The notes under the pieces were generated by a model. That model saw only the letters and a program-made list of their open reading frames with translations, was not told the DNA's origin and did not search any database. A stretch of DNA of 64,000 bases from Lithospermum erythrorhizon. Taxonomy: Eukaryota; Streptophyta; Magnoliopsida; Boraginales; Boraginaceae. Made by a program: the position numbers and the translations under genes. Positions 47,700-59,549 of this stretch are shown here, one piece after another (positions within the stretch are counted from its first letter, which is position 1; every line of letters starts with the position of its first letter). The DNA lies in the NCBI GenBank assembly GCA_019722365.1, contig JADFUC010002429.1, positions 124,001-188,000 of the forward strand. Direction: 5' to 3'.

Positions 47700-49162
47700 G
47701 ATTAATTGGGACGCTTCTCTCCACTTTGATACTGGGCAGTTGCGGACTCGGGTTTCAAAACACCTACATCACTTCAACATTGTGCTACTTGCAATAAATG
47801 GTTGGAGACTCCTTCAATATCCTTACATCCCTCAGCCATTAATTTATCAAAATATTTCTTTCCTTCTTTATCCCTCATAGACTCGAACCCTAAATCGAAC
47901 TCTTCTTGGATCTGGAAAAGTCTTCACTCATGTATCTCTTGCATCAAAGAATCAATGTTCTCAAGCAAGTAATGGCTTAAGTATTAATATTTGGAAGTAC
48001 ACCGATTCCTCGTGATCACGCATACCAAAACTCAAGTACTTTAAAAATTCCTCGCCCCCCCTCCACACATTGACTTAGTGTCTGACCTTCTCATTCAATC
48101 CTTTTATTGGAATACGTCCCTTCTTAAATCCCTTTTCCCTACTAACATTGTTGCAAAAATTCTTAAAGTTTCACCTTCTAGCCAGTTTTGGGATTTAACT
48201 CTCCCGCCTAATGTAGACTTTTCTTCATTCAAAAAAGATATGTATAATCATCTCTCCACCAACCATCCCCATATTCAAAAGATACCTCTTACTCTACCTT
48301 TGATCCCAATAAAAGTTTGAAAACACATTTGAAAACTCTCTTTTCCCAAAATATCAAATTGTTCTCAATAGATTTTCCACTTCTGACCTCTTAGTAAATA
48401 ACATCAAAAGATTTGTCGATACAAGTTGTTGACTTAGTCCCTCCGGTAGGGAGTTTAGTAATCATCTTTTCTTTGAATGTACTTTTATCAATAACTTATA
48501 ATCATCTATTAACTTCAGTCCCGCTCTGTCAACTCAATTTTTAACTTACTCTCAACTTTGTTTTTAAAAAATTGGACCAGTAATAACATTTTAGAGATTC
48601 TCAATTTTGGTATTTCTATCTGGACCGTCTGGGTTATCAGAAATGAATGCATCTTTAAACATCAAACTCCTTCTCGTCTCCAATGCAAAGCTGGGAAGCG
48701 TTTAAAAAATCGCACAAGCAACGGTTTATCGCCACTCAACTACCGAACTCCAACACCAACTGCCAAAATATCCGAAGCCATGATAATAACTCCAATCTTG
48801 GTCCATTTCTTTTCAAAAATCCCTTTCCTCTTTATTCGAGTAATTGCTTTCCAAGGACAAAAATGTATACAAAAATATTACTTAAATCCTTCAAATTAAT
48901 CTAACCCTAAACGACTTCTTGAAATATTTCTTCATGGCAAAAGAATCCTCATAAAAGGTTCTAACCTCTTCAAATATATAAATGACACCACTCGAATTAA
49001 TGATCCCTCAGACCCAAATTCATCTTTCTCTATGACCTCTTTGGAGAGTAAGAATTTTCATTGGGCTTCTCCCTCACCAAGTCACTCAATTACCACACCA
49101 TTTATATTTTCATTGATGGCTATTTCTCGCAAGTTTGGACTAGGAACTATCACAACCTCACA
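47700..49162 (+). mobile_element. LINE remnant, 3' part of ORF2
   Basis: Broken plus-strand frames contain pieces typical of the post-RT zf-RVT region of plant L1 elements: HLFFECTF (zinc-knuckle-like), SIWTVWVIRNECIFKHQ, and a possible start of the RNase H domain (YIFIDGYFS) near 49110. Several stops and frameshifts interrupt it. It ends abruptly where the LTR element at 49163 begins, which suggests the LTR element inserted into it. Its sequence differs from the LINE at 9105-10620. Confidence 0.6.
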
Positions 49163-52100
49163 TGTTAAAATATTGATGTCGGTCATTAAAATAACAAATA
49201 TCTAAACCGACACTGCTAACTCTGTAAGATATTATAAAAACTCGTGAATTTAATCAAAGATTATGTACCTTAGACCTTAAAGTTGCAAATGGAATAAAAT
49301 CGAGGACGCCCGAACAACTATCGAGATTGTCTTTAAGCACAAATTACACTAACGATCGATCAAACCCTTCCGCCGGGTTTTACTGTAACAATTAAAGTAA
49401 AACAAAGAAAAAATAGAAAAAGAAAAACCAAGTTTTTTCTTCCCATTTAGTCTTCCAACAAAAAGTGGGGAAGTGAAAGAGAGAGTTTATAATGAATAAA
49501 TAACTAATTTCATAACTCAAGTCCCTTTATATAGACTTCTCAAGCCCTAAAATTAGGCACTTCAAGAGTTATGACATAACTCTTTAACCTTAAGAAGAAG
49601 ATTCTAAAACTCCTTGTAAGAAGAAGATTCTAGAATCCCTCCCTTTTCCTTTCGATTGCGGGCTACGGGTAATTCCTTACAATTGTCATTTTTCCCATCA
49701 TTTCCATACGCTGAGTTTAACCCGAAAAGCTTATAATCGTATTATAGTTTGATCGTGTTGTCGCGCGCGACCTTTTGAAGTTTCACCTGTGACAAGAAAG
49801 AATATATTAATTTATGTTAACCGAACATTGTATTAATATATAGATTATGAGTGGACTCTAGTAACCCATCATAACCCCTAATGTCAATGCGAGTTAATCT
49901 TAATATGTCAATTGTCCAACAATTGAACATATATCTGAACTTATATTAGTTGAATATAGGTAAGCAAATCGGTTGTACAATCGAATTGTTCAACGGGCAT
50001 GTTTATGAGATCTAATATCTCATATTCCCCATACTCCCACTTGCCCTTGGATGATTACTTGTAACCGATTATCTTAAACGATCTCTTACACTCGATTTCT
50101 AACAAATAAGCTACGAGTAAGATTTGCGGGTCACTCAAACTCTCAGATTTGCTCTTTCTGGGCGATAATTAACGGATTCCAAGACTATAATCGAGGCGCA
50201 CCATAATCACCATTAATTCTCCAAGAGGCCAGAAATCTAACCGTTATATCCGGTTGTACAAATTCCATCTTGTGTACAAGATTTCACAACTACACTTGTA
50301 GTATACAGAACTCAAGTCTTTTATAATCCTCCAGTTACGAAAAACGTTTAGATAGGGTTAAAATACATTACTCCTGTAAAGTGAAATCAAGTCACTCGGG
50401 TCTAAGAATTGACATTTAACATAAGTTACGCTGGTAAAAACACCTTAGGACATGTATATACTATCTTCTTAAGTTTCTGTTTACTGGCCAAGTCCAATTA
50501 TGCATTCGAATACTATTTCAACATACATACCCATGCGATTGATTAGAGTTGATAATCATACCCCTTCCGATCCAAGAAACGCGATCCAAACATCATTCAC
50601 ATACTAACCACTCAGCGCCTCGATTCCAATGAAGGACACCGGTTAGTGGACAAACAATCTCAGATCGCTCAATAGAGGATTTTGTTTGGATCCTTAACCC
50701 AGCTACCCGCCCTTTAAAATGTCTTATTTCTCTCAGGAAACTAATTTTATTATTATAATAATAAAATATCTTTGTTCAATAACAAGTGATAAGGCAAACT
50801 TTCTTTTGAATAAGAAGCATATATTCAAACAAGTCTAAAGGAAGAATGATGAAGTTTTCTCCCACTGAATCATGTATCATTCAGGTTTTCCATTTTGATT
50901 GAATCAGGTAGTCTAATCATTCAAGAGAAAATAACTTCAAGATGTTAGATTAACTATGTAGTAGATCTTAGAAGCCTACATTCATTTAGATCCATTAGGA
51001 CATGTAAACAAGATGATTGTGTCATCATCCTTTTAACCATCATTCGAAAGAATAGTCTTTACATCCATATACCAAAATATTCATGATGTAGAGGTGTTAA
51101 TGGCTAACTTGATCCGGGTAGATATGACATTGTTACACGTCTATAGGTTTTTATCATGTTCGTAATACGACCGCCCCATGCATTTTTCCTCAAATTTTGA
51201 GTCATGGACGTATATCTTATATACTAGCCAACTCTTTGCTTATCCTTATGCTATCCTCAATAGTCAAACTCTTTGTCACAAGGTAGCAATCTTCAAGATT
51301 CAAATTTTCTTATATTACCCTACGGGCGATATAGAATCTGTCAGGACGACTATGGTACACTCTCTGCGGGAACAACGCCCACAATTATAAAGCTTCATTT
51401 AGTTCGACAATCGAACATCGTAAGGACTGCAATTGATCTTCTAGAACTAACCCCGAACAATTTCCTATTATCACCTCTATTCTTCATCACTGAGTATTAC
51501 TTATAACAATCATGAATTCTCAAAGGAATTGTTCTCAGAATGACACATGACATTCTATATGAGATCTAAGGAGAGATACGCATTAGACATGTCAAGTTCA
51601 AACAAGAGAATTTGTCTAACTTTAGTTTATTCAGCTTTAATATAACATTTATCATCTATAACTCGTTATATCGAGATTAATCCATATTTATATTAAACAT
51701 ACGTAGATCTCCTTATTATGTAACGGTTACGACCATACCATCGGCAATTCAAATACGGTAAGTGTCATTTTCCTTAGTAACATGTATATCACATGCATAT
51801 AAAAATCTGTGTCGTTAAGCTCCCACTGACCTTTTGAACTCTTAATTCATCTTCTTTCTCCAAAGAAGACTTTTACTCCTTTTATACTCAAATATCTCAA
51901 GTTTGCAACTTGAATATTAGTAGTATACTCAAGCCATCTATTCTAGTTTCTAAGATGCGAAAGTACCCCACGTAAAATGCTCACGTGCCTATCCTTAAAG
52001 ATCATTACTTAGAACATTTCTTATTCAATTTATAGAATGCATATGTCAAGTATCCATTCACACGAATCATTACTTAGGCACATCAATCCTCTCAACGCCT

Positions 52101-55100
52101 TATAACTAGAAGAAAACTTATGAAATAGAAACTAACATAGTCTATACTTGTTCATGGTATTTGTATTTCATGTCAAATGATTTGTTAAAATCATTTGTGA
52201 TTCCATCTATTCATACCGGCATGACGATCTCAGATTGAAAAAGCTGCGGGAATTTCTTAAATGTGGAGATAGAAAGTAGTTTATGTACTTGAATACATTC
52301 TCTTATATTTATGTCACCACATCATATAGACCGTCATCTGTGTGAAATCTCATTTCTCAGATGATTCATACTCATTAATCTGATACCTTATAATCAAGGA
52401 CAGTTCCATGTTATTGTTAATCGATGAATCGTTTATTTTATGTCGATAATGATTTGTCGAGACAATACATTTATCAACTAAGATTTGTAACCCTCTCACT
52501 AAATTTAGCCGGTAGTCGACTAATCCATCTTCTTAAGATGAGGACATCCAAGTCTGGTTTAAGGTCACAATGTTAAGAGTATCCTTTAGTAGTGTTCGCT
52601 ACTTATTTCTTGGAAGCAGGTCAATTACACTCCATTAGCAAGTATTAGAAACAATGTAATGTATAGCTCAACCATTCGAGTCATTCATGTCAAGGTAATC
52701 GCTAACAATGCTCGCTAATCAAATCATTCTAGACGAAAGATTCCAAGCAAAGGCATCACGCTTTGAAAACGATTTCAACCGATAACTTATTTCTCCTTTT
52801 AATGCTTACTACTTTATTTGTCGATATACTTTAAAATATGTAAGTCAAATCAATAATCGCGACGAAAAGCGTAGCTTAACTATTAAACATCATATAATAT
52901 TTTTCTAAGGTAGTAGACCCCAAGAGTCCTTACTTTCTATTTCTCAAGTTTATTTACATTTCCTTTTACTTATGCTTGAAATTAGTGAAACTAGTTACCC
53001 ATATCGCGATTAGTTTCGTGGTAATTTAATATCACAAACTTAGTCAGGTTATCACACAAATAAAGACATCGTCACGCTTATATGTTGCAAGAACCATAAG
53101 CTTAAATATTCTCATTTTCTTATAAAATGAAAAGTCGCTAAGTTCAAAGATTGTATTTACGGCCAATGCAGATGATATAAGTATATATTACTTTATTGGC
53201 ATCATCAACTTTTAGTCAGATCAAAGAATCACAACTCAAATTTATACGGGAGAGGATGAATATGAAATAATATACAATTATACTATTAACATAACCATCT
53301 TTTGATTCAGATTCGTAACCAATCATAAATCCTTGTATTATTGAACATAAGCTTCACAAGTTCTTCCCATGATAATATTTAAGAATGGTATTATTTAAAT
53401 ATCTTTGTTGTTCACAAACATTCTTAACTTTCAATACAAGTGGTATCGAGTTCTCAACTCCGGGTTGTAATTTATTAAAAGAACATTTTCTTAACTTCAT
53501 TACACATTTCCAATAATTTATAATAAATGCTCATACTTGGGTGAATAATCAGACAATACAGTATAAAGGGTGCCATAAATACTATATGCAAAGATAAAAC
53601 CTAATATCTCAAATTCTTGTCACAAAGGATATAATTGAATATTTGTGCTTACAACCCCAATCGAAACGCACTAAAGATACCAAACCCTACATGACTCGAA
53701 AAACTAAACGGCAACACGTATACATTTCAATCCCTCAATCATATGTAAAGTAATTACTACTAATTATGTCAAATATAATCCTCAAGGCCACTAAAAGTTC
53801 ATCCTAGACTATATTAGCGAATTCTTTGTCAATGGGCTCAAGTCCCTCGCACTTGAAATCACCGCATAAGTAACCAAGTCTACCGACATAAAGTTCTAAC
53901 GAATGCTTATACCAAGTCCTCGCACTGTAATCGTGATGACACCCTATCGAAAACCTTTAAGATTTATTATATCTACCAATCTAATAGTCCGCACATAAAT
54001 GAGACTCTACTCCAATTTTAGAGTCGGGTAATGACAACACATTTAATTTAAGGTGCGATTAATTATATTTAACAATACTAATGATCACGCAAAGATACAT
54101 ATTCAAACAAAGAAAAATACATATTAATCGATCATAAAGATTAGCCATAACACATATCGAGATTCGTGATAATGACTTTAAAAAAGAAAATCTAAGCTAA
54201 ACTAGTTCCCAACTATGTCAAGTTTTCATTAATTGTTCATTCTTGCCCCGGCTCTTCTAAATGGCTTCCTTATATTTAAATAGTAACTATTAACACGCAG
54301 TGTCATTACTACCAAAAAGGCAAAACCAACTCTAGTCAAGTTTAAAACAACTTTACATGTCAGATTTCTAAAAATATGAATAATTCATCACTAGTCCTTA
54401 CGCATATCCATCAATATATCACAACATATATTATAAGTACATGAACAACCTATTATATATTTATAAGACGATAAAGATGATTTAAACAAACGATAAGACA
54501 ACACAAATCTAAAATATATGTCATTGAACATTCATCAACATGAATAAACAATTCAATTGCATTGGTGTAAAATACGCCTAAACGTATCACTTAAAACGTA
54601 TCTTAAGTCAGACAACATTTAATATTAACAATTAAGATTTCAAAAAAATACTATTTATTAATTTTACACCATTTAATTCAAGATAATATGTCATTCTAAA
54701 ACTTTAATTATCAAATAATTCAAAGTTTCTAATTAAAAGAATCAATTCGAATTAATAATTTTAATTACAATTCCTAATCAATATTAGAAATTTAATTAAA
54801 TTGTCTTCTCGTTTAATTGTATTCTAAATACCAATTAAACTAGCTCATCAAATTAGAATTATTTAAATTTAGTTAATAATTGTCTAAGTTTTAACTTGAT
54901 TCAAAATCTCAATTAAAACGACTTCCAATCAAATAGGAACAATTAAAATAGTTAAATTTAATTGATTGAAATAATTTTCAACTTAAAATTGAATCAAAAC
55001 AATTTTAATTGATATCAAAGTATCAATTTGAGCAAACCCGAGCGTAAAATAAATTCACAACTTATTTTAGCTAATTTAGAAACAAGTCCCTATTCAAATT

Positions 55101-55480
55101 TAATTAGAATGTTTATTCAAAATAGAAATCTAATTAACAATTGAATTTATTACTTTAGTTATATTCATAATATAATTTAAATAAATAATATTAATTTTAG
55201 GATTATAAAATCTATAGAAATAATTAATTAAGTAAACTATTAAATTTTTCTTCAAAACCAAACTATAATTGGATTTAAAATAATTAATTATTTACTTACA
55301 ACCCAAAAGCTATCAATCCACTAAGGCATGGACACTGCAGCAGATGGGCAACCCGTCGACCCAATAACTTAGTAACCCGAAAGAATTGGGTTGGGCCCAA
55401 TAGCAGAGAAACCCAACGGACCAGGTCAAACCCAGTCAAATCTGTCACTCATTACTTCATTAGTTGTATATATGCATCTC
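49163..55480 (-). mobile_element. non-coding LTR retrotransposon derivative, minus orientation (3' LTR plus internal region)
   Basis: In minus orientation the 3' LTR runs from about 50033 to 49163 (about 870 bp). It is preceded by the polypurine tract AAGTGGGAG at 50042-50034 and ends TTTTAACA. The LTR contains TCTATATAAAGG, a likely TATA box near 49530. From 50440 to about 53390 the internal region is collinear with the plus-strand copy at 60437-63380, about 2.95 kb in each. Neither copy has an open frame longer than about 80 codons or any gag-pol motif. The stretch 53390-55480 is AT-rich and could be more of the same element; I find no 5' LTR. Copia-like affinity is suggested by the polypurine tract and LTR start. 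Confidence 0.7.
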
Positions 55481-56115
55481 AGACAGTACTTTAGCATTAC
55501 TGCGCGGTGATACCAAGTGAGAACGAAATAAAAATAAGGAACGCAAGACCCTAAATTTCTTTACGAAGCAAGGATCAAGTACACATGATCAAGTACATGG
55601 CTTTTCACACTTTTAACAATACATACAAAGTTTTTTGCCAACCATAAAATCAAAATCAAAAATCAATTAATTAATCAAATTCTAATATCATACATTATTT
55701 AACTATAATACCGTGAGTAACATTTTTTTATTCCAATACTCAACTCTAATATTATGAAAACTTTTTTCATTCGGATATAGAGTTGATAAATACTTCATAT
55801 TTTTTTCGTTGATAATTTTCGACACCTAAATTGTTTGTGACTTTAGATTTTCATATTGAATTTCATTGATTCTTAACGATCGATATTTTATATAGAACGA
55901 TAATCAAAATTAATTGAAGGAAATAGTTCCTAGTGGCATAACTAATTCTTTTTTTTATTTTATTTTTTATGATCAACTATTCAATTCGAAATAAAATGTT
56001 AATTAAAACGAATTTATAATTTTTGTGTACTAATTAATAGTCAAAATAAGGGTACAACCAAACACCCCCACAACCACCACCCTCCGCCGCCGCCGAATTT
56101 CAAGAAACGCCGAAG
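55481..56115. other. upstream region of WRNIP1
   Basis: AT-rich and without a gene of its own. It includes the probable WRNIP1 promoter; the last 80 bases (CCACCACCCTCCGCCGCCG) are C-rich and are likely 5' untranslated leader. Confidence 0.5.
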
Positions 56116-57840
56116 ATGGTCGACGTGGAATCCGTTGACGAAAATTTAGAAGAAGTTTCAGAAGATAAAGATTCAATCTTTGTATATAAAAAGCGGCAAA
56201 ACCCATTTCAAGAAAATCAAAATATTCAGACAAAACGAGGTCAAACTCATGGTCAACATCAACCATTGTCCGAAGAAATTAAGCCATTTCATGAAAATGA
56301 AAATATTGAGCTTAAGGAAATTCAAATTCAGGGTCATAATCAACCTTTGTCCAAAATAATAAGTCCATTTCAAGAAGATGATGATGTTGAGCTTAATGAA
56401 GTACAAAATCAGCCTTTGTCTGAAGATGGTGATAATATTGAGGTTAAGGGAGTACAAAATAAGGATTATCATCAACCTTTGTCGGAAAGAATGAGGCCAA
56501 GTACATTGGAAGATATTGTGGGACAAGATCACTTGCTATCTTCAGACACACTAATTAAGTCAGCAATTGAACGTGGTCGGCTCCCTTCGATTATCCTATG
56601 GGGTCCTCCTGGTTGTGGTAAGACCACTATTGCTAAAGCTATTGTGAATTCGACTAAAGCACGTTGTAGTTATCGGTTTGTTAGTCTATCTGCTGTTACT
56701 TGTGGTGTTAAGGATGTTAGGGATGTTTCTGATGAAGCTAGAAAGTGGAGGAATAAAGATAGTGCTGTTAACAAGATTGGTAATAGTAGTAAGGGAAAGG
56801 GGACTATATTGTTTATTGATGAGGTGCATAGGTTTAATAAAGGCCAACAGGATTCGTTATTGCCTGTAATTGAGGATGGGAGTGTTGTTTTTGTGGGAGC
56901 AACTACTGAGAATCCGTCTTTTCACTTGAATACACCGTTACTGTCTCGTTGTAGAGTTCTAACACTTAATCCGTTGAAGCCGGAGCACATTGCTGTGCTC
57001 CTGAGAAGGGCGGTGTCTGATGTACAAAAGGGGTTGTTATGCAGCATATCATCGGAAGAGGTTGCGGGGGTTGAAGCAAATGATGATGCGATCTCTTTTT
57101 TGTCGGAGAATACTGATGGAGATGTGAGAGTTGCATTAAATGCACTTGAAATTTCAGCTACCACTGCAGCTGCACGTTTGCGTTCATTAGTGGGAAGTCG
57201 TAATGGCGTTGAGGGAAATGGTGATGTGGAATTACCCGAGGGAAATGGTGATGTTGAATTACCCTCAGCTCCCACATGTGTAATCACTCTTTCGGATGTT
57301 AAAGAAGCACTGCAGTGCAAACACATTGCTTATGATAGGGACGGCGAAGAGCACTACAACCAAATTAGTGCACTTCATAAATCTATGAGAGGAAGTGATC
57401 CTGATGCTGCTATCTATTGGTTGGCTAGGATGCTAGAAGGAGGTGAAAAGCCTCTCTACATTGCTCGTCGGCTCATACGGTTTGCTAGTGAAGATGTGGG
57501 ACTGGCTGACCCTTCAGCACTTGTCCGTGCCGTTGAGTGCTATCAGGCTTGCCATTCTTTGGGCATGCCTGCGTGTGATGTAATTCTTACACAATGTGTA
57601 TCTTATTTGTCCCTGGCTCCTAAGTCGATTGCTGTATACAAAGCCCTACAAGCTGCTCAGAAAGTTGTGAGGGAATCTGTGGGACAGAATGAAAGAATGC
57701 CTCTTCAGGGCTACATTCGTCCTCCTGAGAATCCTGACATAGCAGAAACACGGTCCTTCCTGCCACCATCTCTGCAGGGTTACAAGTTTCTTGACTGGCC
57801 TCCAGTAGAAGGAGACGGTGAAACGAGACATAGTCAATAA
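56116..57840 (+). CDS. WRNIP1: WRNIP1/MgsA-type AAA+ ATPase (replication fork maintenance)
   Basis: An intronless 574-residue protein. The family (bacterial MgsA/RarA, yeast Mgs1, human WRNIP1) acts at stalled replication forks as a clamp-loader-like ATPase. The conserved part opens PLSERMRPSTLEDIVGQDHL (121-140). Walker A is GPPGCGKT (163-170), Walker B ILFIDE (231-236), sensor 1 GATTENPSF (261-269), and the arginine-finger region LLSRCR (275-280). The MgsA C-terminal domain is intact (HYNQISALHKSMRGSDPDAA, ARRLIRFASEDVGLADP, LQGYIRPPENP). The first 120 residues are unusual: four degenerate 21-27-residue repeats with PF.E..NIEL and a PLSE ending, instead of the UBZ or UBA domain expected. 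An 8-residue duplication EGNGDVELPEGNGDVELP is at 366-383. An in-frame stop at 56047-56049 supports the start. Confidence 0.92.
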   Translation: MVDVESVDENLEEVSEDKDSIFVYKKRQNPFQENQNIQTKRGQTHGQHQPLSEEIKPFHENENIELKEIQIQGHNQPLSKIISPFQEDDDVELNEVQNQPLSEDGDNIEVKGVQNKDYHQPLSERMRPSTLEDIVGQDHLLSSDTLIKSAIERGRLPSIILWGPPGCGKTTIAKAIVNSTKARCSYRFVSLSAVTCGVKDVRDVSDEARKWRNKDSAVNKIGNSSKGKGTILFIDEVHRFNKGQQDSLLPVIEDGSVVFVGATTENPSFHLNTPLLSRCRVLTLNPLKPEHIAVLLRRAVSDVQKGLLCSISSEEVAGVEANDDAISFLSENTDGDVRVALNALEISATTAAARLRSLVGSRNGVEGNGDVELPEGNGDVELPSAPTCVITLSDVKEALQCKHIAYDRDGEEHYNQISALHKSMRGSDPDAAIYWLARMLEGGEKPLYIARRLIRFASEDVGLADPSALVRAVECYQACHSLGMPACDVILTQCVSYLSLAPKSIAVYKALQAAQKVVRESVGQNERMPLQGYIRPPENPDIAETRSFLPPSLQGYKFLDWPPVEGDGETRHSQ

Positions 57841-59236
57841 GATGATCATTTTGGTAGTCAAACTACCCTAATGGCATTGAACAATTACTTTCATTACCTT
57901 CTCCAGTGGTACTATGTAACAGTTATTTGCCAAATTGCTTTTGAAATATAACACATTCGAGAAGTATTAATGGATGGAACACATACCGAACTTGATCTAG
58001 TGCCCTGCATGAGGGAGATGAAGTAGTTCATGCCTGCCTGTTTCTTCCTGTAAATAGGCCCCTTTCATTAGGCCTGGAAAATTTTATAGTATTAGTTAGA
58101 AGTTTGGTATAAAATTAGGAAAATTAGAACTGCATATGTATGAATGTTGAAATTCTCATTTTGGCCTTAATATTTTGGTGGTTGTGATTTTCAAAAACAT
58201 TGATTCTAGCATCTTACAACTAACTTTTTATCCTTTCTGGTCATGTAGGTTCATTCTTTTGTTCTCTCCAGTCTGTTACATGGGCATCTGTGGATGACCC
58301 AGGAGCTTCTTAGGGTATGATATTTGCTTATGAGTGGAAGGCGTGGCAAGTGGGCGACTAGATTAGCTCCCGTTCCGGGTTCGGCATGTTTGGTCGTTAA
58401 GCGAAACTACCCAATGAGGTGGGAATTGGGCTAAAATTTAGCCACAAAAAAGTTCGTTCATGCGTTCGATCACAGTTAGATTGGGCCGGTTGATCGCGTT
58501 TAGCGCGTGTTAGTTGGTAGTTCGTTAAGTAAGCGGACGTCATTTAGTGTAACCGGACGTCCGGCCGTGCTCTTCGGACGTCAGGTAAGCTAGCATTTAT
58601 TTAAACATTGACCGTCAGTAATATAGTTGTTAGTAAGTGGACCTCATGGAATTTAACGAGGACGTCAGGTTCATAGCTAAGATTTTTCTTCACTGTCAAA
58701 AAGAACCACTCACTTTCTTTGATTACTTACATGCAGAATATCATTAGTTCTTTAACTTGGGTATAATATATATTAAAACGTTCTTTAACTACTTGATTAT
58801 AAAGTTATATATGTTCAAATTAATGTGATTCCATCTTGGAGAACAAATTATTTGATAAAAAATTTCAAAGGAATTAGCATCATCATCTTCCCTCGTTTAA
58901 GTTGCATTGAATGATACAAACTAAGATTCCGTCTTATTACTTTTAATTATATTACTTATTTACTTGATAAAATTTTGTTAGTATTACGAGTTATTTATTA
59001 TTCTCTTTATTAAGTTAAGGTTGATCTGATCTAAATGCTACTCGTTACATGGTGACCATGAGATGTAGATTGAGAGAATATCCACAACCGAATAGAGATT
59101 GAAAATCGTCTGGATTCCGGTGATCTTCATATAAACTTTAAACTTAGCTAACATATAATGTATATCCAGGGCATCGCGTGCTTGATCTTTCAAACCCCGA
59201 ATATCAAAATATGATAGATGAAAGAAATTGTATTTC
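57841..59236. other. intergenic region downstream of WRNIP1
   Basis: The first 200-300 bases should be the 3' untranslated region. From 58300 to 58700 the sequence is less AT-rich and carries a cluster of GGACGTC words at 58535, 58555, 58576 and 58660, with GGACCTC at 58639. No reading frame or known element explains it. The rest is AT-rich with nothing supportable. Confidence 0.5.
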
Positions 59237-59549
59237 TTTGTTTTTTATTTTATTTATGAATGAATTTTGATTTTATTTTGTTACATGGATAGATGAACTT
59301 TGGATAGTTGGATGTTTATGATTTGTTTTTATTTCTGAGATGTTAAAATTTTGGTTCGATGTTTGAAGTTTGTTTGTGACTTTCTTTGAATTTCGATTTA
59401 GATATTTGTGGTTAGATTTATGGATGTGTGTAGTTTTTGTTTTTATTTGCGATAGTATAAATAGGTGTGACGTGAAATAAAGCCTTGCCCCTAAGCCCAG
59501 CTTGATGTCTCGTTAATTTGAGCAGGGACATTCGATTGGTGGCAGCAGA
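59237..59549 (+). repeat. direct repeat unit preceding LTR 1
   Basis: Starting near TTCTTTGTT, this about 310-bp segment (containing GGATAGATGAACTTTGG, GAATTTCGATTTAGATATTTG and CTCGTTAATTTGA) recurs at 63450-63758 immediately upstream of the second LTR, with small indels. It is absent at the equivalent place of the minus-strand copy. Confidence 0.85.

Noticed and set aside
51178..51506. Short plus-strand frames within the minus-strand LTR element
   Set aside because: They have no similarity to gag, protease, integrase or RT, and no counterpart in the collinear copy at 60-63 kb.
53441..53450. TGGTATCGAG, resembling a tRNA-Met primer binding site (TGGTATCAGAG)
   Set aside because: It is on the plus strand, whereas the surrounding LTR element runs on the minus strand, and no LTR end adjoins it.
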